A stretch of 64,000 nucleotides of DNA, taken from positions 1 to 64,000 of the IMG/VR virus record IMGVR_UViG_3300021368_002114; one strand, 5' to 3'. The translations under genes were made by a program, and so were the position numbers. Within the stretch, counting starts at the first letter, position 1. Each line of letters opens with the position of its first letter. Under the pieces are notes generated by a model that worked only from the letters and a program-made list of their open reading frames with translations, did no database searches and had not been told where the DNA came from. The DNA comes from a virus. Of the stretch, positions 53,886-61,427 are shown piece by piece.

Positions 53886-54289
53886 TGAAAGATTATGTAC
53901 TAGATTACATCAATTCATTATACTTTGAACTCAGACCAAGTAAAATTCATGGAGTGGGATTATTCTCAATTTGTGATATATCAGTTGGTTCAAATATATT
54001 TCCTTTATGGAATGGAGATACATCGGAATATAACATAAGTATTAAAAAAATAAAACCTCATGTACTTGAGGTAATTCAAAAATATTTTCCAATAGTAGAT
54101 GGTAAAATAAAACTGTTGTTAATTCATAACTTTTGTTTTTGGTTTCCTTGGAGAATATACACAAACACACATTCAAAGTTTAATATAACTTATGATGGAA
54201 CTGCTTTATATGATATTAAAAAAAATGATGAAATTTTACTTAAAACATATTTTGATTCTTATTCAGAAAAACCAAATAAAATTTTCTAA
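53885..54289 (+). CDS. SET-domain-like protein
   Basis: 134 residues from a GTG overlapping the cysC stop. SKIHGVGLFSICDISVGSNI is the usual opening of SET domains, and KFNITYDGTALYDIKKNDEI with ILLKTYFDSY matches the final block where A-x-x-D-I and a Tyr bind SAM and substrate. SET proteins methylate lysine. Short phage examples exist; the target is unknown. Confidence 0.6.
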   Translation: MKDYVLDYINSLYFELRPSKIHGVGLFSICDISVGSNIFPLWNGDTSEYNISIKKIKPHVLEVIQKYFPIVDGKIKLLLIHNFCFWFPWRIYTNTHSKFNITYDGTALYDIKKNDEILLKTYFDSYSEKPNKIF

Positions 54290-54897
54290 TGAAAGTATTA
54301 ATTATATCGGCACCTAGATGTGGTTCAACTTCTTTATCGAGAGCTATAGCCTCATCATATGGATTAAGGAAACATGAAGAGCCATATAACTTTTATTGGG
54401 GTGAATTATATGAATCTGAAACTATTCCATCATATGATTGTGTAATTAAATGTATGTCTTATGAAAAACTACCAAAATGGAATACAGCTGTAGAATTTCT
54501 AACTGATTTATCTAAAGAGTTCACTCATGTTATTTGTTTAGATAGAAGAAACTTTCAAGAGCAAAATGAAAGTTTTTCATATATGAGACAAAAAAGATAC
54601 GATGGCCCATGGCAAGAACCATATATTTTTGATGATAAAGCTAAAAAAGATGTAGATTTTATAAGAGATGAACAGTACTTAAAAGTTCTAAAAGATAATG
54701 TTCATCTAGTTGCAAAAAATATAGGTACAAAAGTTACATTTTATGAGGATATATTTTGTGGTGATGAACCCTTATTTTTATATGAAATGTGGAAGCTCGG
54801 ATTAGATATAGACTACAGTAAGGCCGAAAAATTTGTAAATCCTGGTAATAAGTTAAGAATAGATAGAAATTCAAGTATAAAATATAATGTAATATGA
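54289..54897 (+). CDS. Sulfotransferase-like protein
   Basis: 202 residues. The N-terminal IISAPRCGSTSLSRAIASS is the PAPS 5'-phosphosulfate loop (P-R-x-G-S-T-S/T-L), and HVICLDRRNFQEQNESF resembles the 3'-phosphate site (R...S-x-S pattern). KAEKFVNPGNKLRIDRN follows. With CysC it would form a donor-and-transfer module that sulfates a glycan or protein, perhaps the product of the glycan island. Confidence 0.75.
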   Translation: MKVLIISAPRCGSTSLSRAIASSYGLRKHEEPYNFYWGELYESETIPSYDCVIKCMSYEKLPKWNTAVEFLTDLSKEFTHVICLDRRNFQEQNESFSYMRQKRYDGPWQEPYIFDDKAKKDVDFIRDEQYLKVLKDNVHLVAKNIGTKVTFYEDIFCGDEPLFLYEMWKLGLDIDYSKAEKFVNPGNKLRIDRNSSIKYNVI

Positions 54898-55598
54898 AAA
54901 TAGCCTTTTGTTTCTTGGCTTATGGTGATGAATATGTTAGAGAGTTTCTTCAAATAGCTCCAAACTTTCCTAAAGAAGATATTATAGTTACTTCAGATAG
55001 ACAAATAGAAGATTACAATACTATAATTGTTAATGAAGATTTTAACTTTCATTTACGAGTAAAAGCAATTGAAAAAGCATTAGAAACTTATGATAATATT
55101 TTATCATTAGATACAGACCATTATATAAGAGGATTGGATTTGAATTATTTTAGTAAATTTCACAATAAAGGAATTGTTATGAAATGGTTTGGTGATTCGG
55201 TGGAATATTTAGGTGAACATATAACAAGTGATGATTTATCAAATGGATTAACATCTAGACAGGATGTAAATGAGTTTGGTAGAATGTTATATTTCTTAAA
55301 CAATTCAGAAGAAGTAAAATTTTTAGATGAATCAGTATTATTTATATCAATTACTGATAGTGAATTAAAATCTAAGTTTGTGGATATTTATAAAAAGTTA
55401 ATAAATCATACAAAAAATAAACAACCATATAGAGAAACTGATAAAACATATGGAGCATTGGAAGGGTGTTTAATGTATGTATGTTTTAGATTATCTAATG
55501 TAGAATTACATACAGAAAGTAAGTTTCTAAATAAAACATTTATTCACTATGGTCCAGTTGAAGGACATAATGTTAAAATAAAAAGTAAAATATTATGA
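54894..55598 (+). CDS. GT-A-type glycosyltransferase-like protein
   Basis: 234 residues. IAFCFLAYGDEYVREFLQIA and NILSLDTDHYIRGL (DxD) near residue 73 resemble GT8-like enzymes. It lies between the sulfotransferase and nucleotidyltransferase genes with overlapping ends, so it may prepare the sugar that is sulfated. Confidence 0.6.
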   Translation: MKIAFCFLAYGDEYVREFLQIAPNFPKEDIIVTSDRQIEDYNTIIVNEDFNFHLRVKAIEKALETYDNILSLDTDHYIRGLDLNYFSKFHNKGIVMKWFGDSVEYLGEHITSDDLSNGLTSRQDVNEFGRMLYFLNNSEEVKFLDESVLFISITDSELKSKFVDIYKKLINHTKNKQPYRETDKTYGALEGCLMYVCFRLSNVELHTESKFLNKTFIHYGPVEGHNVKIKSKIL

Positions 55599-55954
55599 GT
55601 AAAAAATATTCAATGTTTATTGGTAGATGGCAACCTTTACACAAAGGGCATCTATGGTTAATTCATCAAAGATTAAAAGAAGGTAAGAATGTTTGTTTAG
55701 CAATTAGAGATGTTGAACCAAACGAAAACCAACCTTGGACTGCAAAACAGATTGAGGAGATGGTACATGAAGGAGAACTAAAACAATTAATACAAGATGG
55801 TAGAATTATTACGACTATTATTCCTGACATTGAATCTATCAATTACGGTAGAGGAGTCGGATATGATGTTATAGAACACTTTCCTCCTGAGGAAATTAAA
55901 GAAATATCTGCAACTAAGATTAGAGAACAGATGAGAGCTGATGGTAAGTTATGA
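55595..55954 (+). CDS. Cytidylyltransferase/nucleotidyltransferase-like protein
   Basis: 119 residues. FIGRWQPLHKGHLWLIHQR (H-x-G-H nucleotide motif) near residue 8 and EISATKIREQM (I-S-x-T-x-x-R) at the end are the two hallmarks of the superfamily that includes NMN adenylyltransferase, CTP-dependent cytidylyltransferases and ATP sulfurylase. It is among the shortest. The substrate is not determinable, but position suggests a link to the sulfation or glycan pathway. Confidence 0.75.
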   Translation: MSKKYSMFIGRWQPLHKGHLWLIHQRLKEGKNVCLAIRDVEPNENQPWTAKQIEEMVHEGELKQLIQDGRIITTIIPDIESINYGRGVGYDVIEHFPPEEIKEISATKIREQMRADGKL

Positions 55955-56451
55955 TAGAAATATTAGATGATTTTTTATCAAAACAACAATGTAAATTTTT
56001 AATAAACCAATACTTGCAAAACGAAGATAAGTTATTTGAAGTAGATGATATGACTTATAGTTTTGAGGGGTTAAATATTATTAAATCTAATATAGAATTT
56101 GAATCTGTAATTCCAAAACTAAAATCTATGTATTATCAAAATAGATTAAGAATACAAAAAGTTAACGAAAATACTAACTTAAATAAAAATTATCATAGTC
56201 ATAAAAATGATTACGAATCTGTGAATAATAATTTTGTTATTTTCTTAAATGATAATTATAATGGAGGGGAGTTAGAATTTGATGGTATAGAATTAACTAA
56301 AATAAAACCTAAAACAGGAAGAATAGTTAAGTTTACAGCAGAAGAACCACATAGAGTTTTGAAGGTTGTAGGTGATAGGTTTACTTTAGTTGGATTTTTA
56401 GATAATAATATTACACATGGTGATTTGACAATAAAAAATCATTTAATATAA
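55951..56451 (+). CDS. 2OG-Fe(II) oxygenase-like (prolyl 4-hydroxylase type)
   Basis: 166 residues. NYHSHKNDYESV contributes the first His block, NFVIFLNDNYNGGELEFDG is the classic strand and turn, and GRIVKFTAEEPHRVLKVVGD with RFTLVGFL gives the distal His and the Arg for 2-oxoglutarate. Small phage members hydroxylate unknown targets. It overlaps the neighbouring genes by 4 and 1 bases. Confidence 0.75.
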   Translation: MIEILDDFLSKQQCKFLINQYLQNEDKLFEVDDMTYSFEGLNIIKSNIEFESVIPKLKSMYYQNRLRIQKVNENTNLNKNYHSHKNDYESVNNNFVIFLNDNYNGGELEFDGIELTKIKPKTGRIVKFTAEEPHRVLKVVGDRFTLVGFLDNNITHGDLTIKNHLI

Positions 56452-56672
56452 TGGTAAGTAGAAAAAGACACATACTAAAAACAATAAGTTGGAGAATTAT
56501 AGGTACATTAGATACTATGATTCTTTCATGGATTATTACAGGCAATTGGAAAGTTGGAGTTGCAATCGGTGGTGTAGAGTTATTAACAAAAATGGTTCTT
56601 TATTATTTTCATGAAAGAGCCTGGTATAAATTTAGTAGTTATGGAATTGATAAGACCAAACGTAAAAAATGA
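56451..56672 (+). CDS. DUF2061 membrane protein
   Basis: 73 residues. RKRHILKTISWRIIGTLDTM, WIITGNWKVGVAIGG and VLYYFHERAWYKF are the DUF2061 signature, with two membrane segments. The family is known to occur beside or fused to adenylylsulfate kinases, which supports a membrane-linked role in the local sulfation module. Confidence 0.85.
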   Translation: MVSRKRHILKTISWRIIGTLDTMILSWIITGNWKVGVAIGGVELLTKMVLYYFHERAWYKFSSYGIDKTKRKK

Positions 56673-57672
56673 ATGGGGTAATCTCAAAGAGATTATCGTA
56701 GGTAGTGCAATCAATGCACAAGTACCAACAGTAGGAGATAAGTGTTTACATAATATTGATTATGCACATCTTTCTGATGAAGAGTTTCAAAATAGACCGA
56801 GTGGATTATATCCACAACAGATTATAGAAGAAACTGAAGAAGATTTAGATAGGATTGCTGAACAACTTACTGAAATAGGAGTAAAGGTTCACAGACCTTT
56901 AGAAAGAGATTTTTCACAACCAATTAAAACAGAAAATTGGGAAGTAGATGGGTACTACAACTATTGTCCTCGTGATTCTATGTTTGTTATTAACGATAAG
57001 GTTATTGCAACTCCAATGACTTTGAGACATCGTTCTAATGAAGCTGAAACTTGTAAACCACTATTCGAACCAAGTTCGTGGGTAGAAGCACCAAAACCAA
57101 AATTATTAGATTCAATTTATCAGAGGGAAGATTTATCAATTCCTACCCTACTCGATGGTGAGCCTGTATTTGATGCAGCAAACGTAATCAAACACAATAA
57201 TGATATTCTTTATCTTGTATCTAACACAGGTAATAAAGATGGAGCAAAGTGGTTAGAAGGATATTGTAAAGAAAACTTTGGTAATGAGTACAAAGTACAC
57301 ACCGCAGAAGGGATTTATGCGTACATTCACATTGATACTACGTTTGTATTCGTTGGTGAGGGTAAAGTACTCTTAAATCCAACGAGAGTGAACGAGAACA
57401 ACATACCAGAGTTCTTAAAACCATTCGATAAGATTTGGTCACCTGATATGATTGTAACAAATGTATTAGAAGATTGGTGTTCTGCCTCACCTTGGTTGGG
57501 AATGAACATCTTACCAATAAACGATAAACTTTGTATGGTTGAAGAAAGACAAACCAATCTAATACATGAACTTAAGAAGTGGGGTATTGAAACTCTTCCA
57601 GTCCGAATGAGACATGCTAGAACTTTTAGTGGAGGACCTCATTGTGTAACTTTGGATGTAGTAAGAGAATAA
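56641..57672 (+). CDS. Glycine/inosamine amidinotransferase-like enzyme
   Basis: 343 residues from the ATG at 56641, chosen so that the protein starts with the conserved segment leading to NEWGNLKEIIVG; an ATG at 56611 is also in frame, and either overlaps the DUF2061 gene. CPRDSMFVI, FDAANVIKH, YIHIDTTFVFVGEGKVLLNP and the catalytic Cys in FSGGPHCVTLDVV are standard. It transfers an amidino group from arginine to an amine. Similar genes are known in T4-like cyanophages. Confidence 0.88.
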   Translation: MELIRPNVKNEWGNLKEIIVGSAINAQVPTVGDKCLHNIDYAHLSDEEFQNRPSGLYPQQIIEETEEDLDRIAEQLTEIGVKVHRPLERDFSQPIKTENWEVDGYYNYCPRDSMFVINDKVIATPMTLRHRSNEAETCKPLFEPSSWVEAPKPKLLDSIYQREDLSIPTLLDGEPVFDAANVIKHNNDILYLVSNTGNKDGAKWLEGYCKENFGNEYKVHTAEGIYAYIHIDTTFVFVGEGKVLLNPTRVNENNIPEFLKPFDKIWSPDMIVTNVLEDWCSASPWLGMNILPINDKLCMVEERQTNLIHELKKWGIETLPVRMRHARTFSGGPHCVTLDVVRE

Positions 57673-57731
57673 TTTAAGGAAAGTGTATCAAAAAATTATT
57701 ATATACTATACTTATATAAAAGAAGATTAGT

Positions 57732-58295
57732 ATGGAAAATAAAAATGAGAAGATATTTCCTAACTTTGACCCAACACAAGACCTTTCTTTGGCGGGTAAA
57801 AATAGGAGAATGAAACGAGGATTGGGTTCTAAACCCCTATTAGAATCAGAAATAAAAGAAGTTCAACAAAAGGCTCGTTCTGCAATGGAAGCCGCTCGTT
57901 TACTTGGAGTATCTTACAACACTTATAAAAAATACGCAAGAAAATATGGTATCTTTGAGGATTTGAAAAATCCCGATGGTACAGGTATTCGTAAAGGTTA
58001 CAATCTCAAGAGAGGAAAATATTCTTTAGATGATATTCTAAAAGGAAAATATCCTGATTATCCTGTATGGAAATTAAAACAGAGATTATTACATAATGGA
58101 TATATGTTAGAAAAATGTAATAAATGTGGATTTGAAGAAAAAAGAATTACAGATAACAAAGTTCCTTTAGTTTTAGATTTTATAGATGGAGATAGAAAAA
58201 ATCACTTATATGAAAACCTTAGAATGTTATGTTTCAATTGTTCATTTTTGATAAATGGAAACTTAACAGGACCTAGAAAAGAATACGAATATTAA
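57732..58295 (+). CDS. HNH-like endonuclease with HTH, altered catalytic His
   Basis: 187 residues. A HTH region ([20 protein letters not shown]) precedes a zinc-finger-type HNH core: CNKCGFEE ... [15 protein letters not shown] ... [15 protein letters not shown] proteins normally have His before the D-G-x-x-x-N-H region and H in the last C-x-x-C-H; here they read LDF and CFNCS, so catalysis may be lost. It could be a degenerate homing endonuclease retained as a DNA-binding protein. Confidence 0.7.
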   Translation: MENKNEKIFPNFDPTQDLSLAGKNRRMKRGLGSKPLLESEIKEVQQKARSAMEAARLLGVSYNTYKKYARKYGIFEDLKNPDGTGIRKGYNLKRGKYSLDDILKGKYPDYPVWKLKQRLLHNGYMLEKCNKCGFEEKRITDNKVPLVLDFIDGDRKNHLYENLRMLCFNCSFLINGNLTGPRKEYEY

Positions 58296-58621
58296 TGAGC
58301 TACATAATAGGAAGTCCATGTGAAGGAGTATGTGATACAGCATGTGTTCATGTATGTCCAGTAGATTGTATTCACGGTCCAATAGATATTGAGGGTGGTG
58401 GAAAAGAAGTAGATGGAATGTCAAAAGAAGAACTGGCTGGAAAAATGTTGTACATAGACCCTGATGAGTGTATAGATTGTGGAGCTTGTTTACCTGAATG
58501 TCCTGTTCATGCAATATTCGAAGATGAAGAAACTGCTATTGAAAAAGATGGAACAGATGATTTTGTGAAAAGAAATTATGAATTTTTTGGAAGAGAATGG
58601 AAGGGTGTTGAAAATTTATAA
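58295..58621 (+). CDS. 7Fe/8Fe-type ferredoxin (FdxA-like)
   Basis: 108 residues. First cluster region has C9, C13, C17, C21 followed by Pro, and C25 (VHVCPVDC); second cluster [12 protein letters not shown] is complete. The FdxA-type C-terminal region ([15 protein letters not shown]) is present. It would donate electrons to a redox enzyme; the radical SAM enzyme at 45046-46869 or one of the oxygenases is a candidate partner. Phage ferredoxins are known mainly from cyanophages. Confidence 0.9.
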   Translation: MSYIIGSPCEGVCDTACVHVCPVDCIHGPIDIEGGGKEVDGMSKEELAGKMLYIDPDECIDCGACLPECPVHAIFEDEETAIEKDGTDDFVKRNYEFFGREWKGVENL

Positions 58622-58629
58622 AAAAATAT

Positions 58630-58669
58630 TTGGCGGTATCAAATATTTTTCGTATATTTGTATCAAATA
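58630..58669 (+). promoter_or_regulatory. Class 1 promoter P6 with inverted repeat over the -7 box
   Basis: TTG at 58630-58632, 20 bases, TATATTTG at 58653-58660, preceded by TTTTTCG. Inverted repeat TATTTG-TAT-CAAATA at 58655-58669: here the arms carry G/C where most other sites carry AC/GT. Confidence 0.8.
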
Positions 58670-58683
58670 AATAAATAATAATT

Positions 58684-58893
58684 ATGAAATATTTCGAAGT
58701 TACAGTAGAAGTGGAAGTTGCCACACTTAAAAATGGTAATCCAAAGTTAAAAAAAGAAATCTACTTAGTAGATGCACAATCAGTAACAGAAGCTGAGGCT
58801 AGAACTGTTAAGGATTTTGAAGATTCAAATGTTCAAATCTCTTACAAAGTAAGTGGTGCAAAAGAAAGTAGAGTATTAAGAGTAATTGAGTAA
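58684..58893 (+). CDS. DUF4494-like protein
   Basis: 69 residues. YFEVTVEVEV followed by KKEIYLVDAQSVTEAEAR matches the first half of Bacteroidota DUF4494 proteins (KKVTE-x-YLVDA-x-SFTEAEAR). The family also occurs in Bacteroidota phages; function unknown. The first gene after promoter P6. It supports the host assignment. Confidence 0.7.
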   Translation: MKYFEVTVEVEVATLKNGNPKLKKEIYLVDAQSVTEAEARTVKDFEDSNVQISYKVSGAKESRVLRVIE

Positions 58894-59159
58894 TGAGTAC
58901 AGAACCAAAAATAGAAGAGAACGAAATAAAAACTAAAGTTGCTCAGAGAGTTCCACCTGGTGATAGGTGGGCTCCTCTTTCCAACACTACGGTTACATTA
59001 GATTCTTTAACTGATGTTCTTGAGTTTGTTTACCAAGATACAGGTAAGACACAATTTTATATGGATGCTCGTGAAGGGTTTGTATATGTTGTAGATACTG
59101 AAGAAGTGGTAATAGAACCAGAACCAGAAAAGAGGTGGAGTTTATACGGAGAAGAGTAA
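58893..59159 (+). CDS. Small acidic hypothetical protein
   Basis: 88 residues, acidic, with one beta segment (GKTQFYMDAREGFVYVVD) and an acidic C-terminus (VVIEPEPEKRW). It starts at a TAATG overlap. No family recognised. Following it, 59160-59277 is non-coding and AT-rich apart from the class 2 box. Confidence 0.55.
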   Translation: MSTEPKIEENEIKTKVAQRVPPGDRWAPLSNTTVTLDSLTDVLEFVYQDTGKTQFYMDAREGFVYVVDTEEVVIEPEPEKRWSLYGEE

Positions 59160-59254
59160 AAATAAAAATATTTTTAGAAATTAACAATAAATTAATGTAA
59201 TATTATATTTCTTTTTATATTAATATATAATTATATAAAAGTACATTAATCATC

Positions 59255-59262
59255 TATAAATA
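59255..59262 (+). promoter_or_regulatory. Class 2 box TATAAATA
   Basis: TATAAATA 15 bases before the ATG of a 45-residue gene, within a 118-base AT-rich gap. Confidence 0.4.
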
Positions 59263-59277
59263 CACAGTTATTAACAA

Positions 59278-59415
59278 ATGAAATTAAAATTCAAAAAATT
59301 AATTCTAAAAATCGTTCTTATCTATGCAACACTATTCCCAAACTCTGGTTTAATTGAAACTCAAAAATCATTATCTGAACTAGAAGATGAGGGTGAGGTT
59401 CATATAGGTATATAA
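59278..59415 (+). CDS. Small protein with signal-like N-terminus
   Basis: 45 residues: basic, hydrophobic start (MKLKFKKLILKIVLIYATLF), then an acidic C-terminus (LSELEDEGEVHIGI). It ends 1 base before the oxygenase gene. Possibly a membrane-anchored small protein or a leader. Confidence 0.5.
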   Translation: MKLKFKKLILKIVLIYATLFPNSGLIETQKSLSELEDEGEVHIGI

Positions 59416-59416
59416 T

Positions 59417-59980
59417 ATGATAAGTAAACATAAGTTAGGTTACGATAAAAACTACCTAAGCAAACTTGCACAAGAAATTGATTATAATATCACTTTAGAT
59501 TTACGTGCAAACTTAGAAGGTGGACCTGAAAGACCTCGTATTCAATCTAATGTTGTAATTCATAACGGTCTTATAAAAGAAGTATCAAATAAAATACTTG
59601 ATATCATAATAAAAGAATGTTACGATGGTGAAGATTTTCCATATACTTTAAGAAATTGGGTTTTTATCATTGATGAAAAATCACCAGAAGGCGAAGATTT
59701 TCATAATCACACAAGAATGCAAGATTTAGCAACAAAAGGTGAGTGGACATTTACTTATTATGTAACTATGCCAAATAACTTAAAAAGGGATGATGGTTAC
59801 ATCTACTTCAAAGATAAAGATTACAACAAAGCAATACTTCCTAAAGAAGATGAATTACTAATATTTCCAGCAAATTTAATGCACTTACCAAAAATAAGTC
59901 CTAATTCTAGAATTAGTAGAAGAGTTATTGCTGGAACAATCTCAAAGGTAAAATATAAATCAAATAAAACATTAGTGTAA
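59417..59980 (+). CDS. 2OG-Fe(II) oxygenase-like protein
   Basis: 187 residues. Candidate His/Asp ligands lie in EDFHNHTRMQD; the strand EWTFTYYVTMPNNL, the turn GYIYFKDKDY, and ELLIFPANLMHLPKISPNSR with RRVIAGTIS (distal His and Arg) match the phage-type 2-oxoglutarate oxygenases. Third oxygenase-like gene in the window. Substrate unknown. Confidence 0.75.
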   Translation: MISKHKLGYDKNYLSKLAQEIDYNITLDLRANLEGGPERPRIQSNVVIHNGLIKEVSNKILDIIIKECYDGEDFPYTLRNWVFIIDEKSPEGEDFHNHTRMQDLATKGEWTFTYYVTMPNNLKRDDGYIYFKDKDYNKAILPKEDELLIFPANLMHLPKISPNSRISRRVIAGTISKVKYKSNKTLV

Positions 59981-60012
59981 TAAAAGAGAAAATTAAGTTT
60001 TTCAATAAACTA

Positions 60013-60022
60013 TATATTTATA
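60013..60022 (+). promoter_or_regulatory. Class 2 box TATATTTATA
   Basis: TATATTTATA 33 bases before the next ATG, in the gap between oxygenase and membrane-anchored protein. Confidence 0.5.
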
Positions 60023-60055
60023 GTAGTATTAATAAAATTAAATAAAGGTAAAATT

Positions 60056-60451
60056 ATGCAAACAATTCTAATCATTATTGGACTTTTAGCAATCGCTGCA
60101 GGAGTTGGATATGTATTAATTAAAAAGGGAAAAATCAAAGATTCTGATGGTGATTTTATTCCAGATGTAGTTGAAGATAAAGTAGACGATATCAAAGAAG
60201 GAGTTCAGAAAAAAGTTAAAGCCGTAAAAACAAGAGTTAAAAAGGTAAAAGACGAAATCGAAGATGTAGTAGAGGAACTTGGGGATGTTGTTTCAGCAAT
60301 CAAAGGTAAACCTACCAAAACTAAATTAAACGGACTTACCAAAAAACAATTAGTTGATTCGGCAAAAGCTGACCACGGTGTTGAATTAGACCCAAAAGTT
60401 AAAAAATCAACACTTGTAAATAAAGTTTACTCGATTTATAATAAAAAATAA
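60056..60451 (+). CDS. Membrane-anchored protein with charged helix and SAP/LEM-like C-terminus
   Basis: 131 residues. N-terminal membrane segment (ILIIIGLLAIAAGVGYVLI), a DSDGDFIPD stretch like a TSP3 calcium repeat, ~60 residues of Lys/Glu-rich helix (VQKKVKAVKTRVKKVKDEIE), then NGLTKKQLVDSAK, similar to SAP/Rho-N helix pairs. Possibly links DNA or virions to the membrane. Confidence 0.55.
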   Translation: MQTILIIIGLLAIAAGVGYVLIKKGKIKDSDGDFIPDVVEDKVDDIKEGVQKKVKAVKTRVKKVKDEIEDVVEELGDVVSAIKGKPTKTKLNGLTKKQLVDSAKADHGVELDPKVKKSTLVNKVYSIYNKK

Positions 60452-60461
60452 GGAGTAACAA

Positions 60462-61283
60462 TTGAGTTTAAGAAATTTACTTACCGAAGCAGTAGTTGTC
60501 GATTCAATGTATGATATCGAAGAACAACTATTGAACATTAAAGAAACTATTTTAGAACAAATGATTATCGAGGGTGTTGATGACCCTGGTATACTCAAAT
60601 GTGTTTTCATGGCAGGTGGACCTGGTTCAGGTAAATCATTTACTGCCATGGAAATTTTCGGTATTGATAAAAAACTCAAAACATCATTCTCATCAACTGG
60701 TCTAAAATCAGTAAATTCAGATTCTGCATTTGAGGCTGGGTTGAGGAAGAATGGTATTAACCCAAAAGATTTGTCAAGAATCGAAAAAGAAGAGCCAGAA
60801 CTATGGGATAAAATTACTGCAACACCAGGTGGTATCAGAGATAAAGCAAAACAACTAACTGCTAAACAAAAGAAGTTTTATGAAGCAGGTAGATTAGGAA
60901 TGATTATCGATGGTACTGGTCATGTGTACAGTAAGATTCAGAAGAATAAGAAATACGCTGAATCACTAGGTTATGATACTTACATGGTATTCGTTAATAC
61001 TTCACTCGAAGTAGCTCAAGAAAGAAACAAACAGAGAGATAGAGTTTTACCAGATGATTTATTAGAAAAATCTTGGAAAGATGTTCAAAACAATTTAGGT
61101 AAATTTCAAAACTTATTCGGAGGAAACTTTAGGATTGTAGATAATACAGTTTACAAACCTATTGCAAAGGAAGTTCAAAAAGCAGTAAATAAATTCGTAA
61201 GAAAACCAATATACAATCCAATCGGTAAAAAATGGATTCAAACTGCAAGAGCATTGAAAAAAAATAAACTTATAAATAAATAA
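60462..61283 (+). CDS. Zeta-toxin-like P-loop kinase
   Basis: 273 residues from a TTG with an AAGGAG site 6 bases upstream. FMAGGPGSGKSFTA (P-loop) near residue 52, MIIDGTGHVYSKI, and VFVNTSLEVAQERNKQRDR follow the zeta-toxin/kinase layout seen in phages. Zeta toxins phosphorylate UDP-sugars of wall synthesis; phage members may phosphorylate other small molecules. Confidence 0.75.
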   Translation: MSLRNLLTEAVVVDSMYDIEEQLLNIKETILEQMIIEGVDDPGILKCVFMAGGPGSGKSFTAMEIFGIDKKLKTSFSSTGLKSVNSDSAFEAGLRKNGINPKDLSRIEKEEPELWDKITATPGGIRDKAKQLTAKQKKFYEAGRLGMIIDGTGHVYSKIQKNKKYAESLGYDTYMVFVNTSLEVAQERNKQRDRVLPDDLLEKSWKDVQNNLGKFQNLFGGNFRIVDNTVYKPIAKEVQKAVNKFVRKPIYNPIGKKWIQTARALKKNKLINK

Positions 61284-61417
61284 TGGGATTACACTTAGGT
61301 GGACATTTTAAGGAAGTTAAGAAAAAACGTCCTGGTGTTCATGCAAAAACCAAAACATCACGAAGTAAAAACGCTAAACACTATAAAAAAGTGTATCGTG
61401 GTCAAGGAAGAAGATAA
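61283..61417 (+). CDS. Tiny basic phage protein (RPGVHAKTKTS type)
   Basis: 44 residues, with ~19 Lys/Arg/His. KKKRPGVHAKTKTSRSKNAK and YKKVYRGQGR match a short motif I recall in many tailed phages (RPG-x-H-x-K-x-K-x-S ... YRGQGR). Starts in a TAATG overlap with the kinase. Probably nucleic-acid or ribosome related; unproven. Confidence 0.7.
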   Translation: MGLHLGGHFKEVKKKRPGVHAKTKTSRSKNAKHYKKVYRGQGRR

Positions 61418-61427
61418 TTACTATTAA

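Noticed and set aside
57668-57700. Inverted repeat AATAATTT ... AAATTATT after the amidinotransferase, possible terminator
   Set aside because: All AT pairs, a 17-base loop and no clean T run; expected by chance in this base composition.
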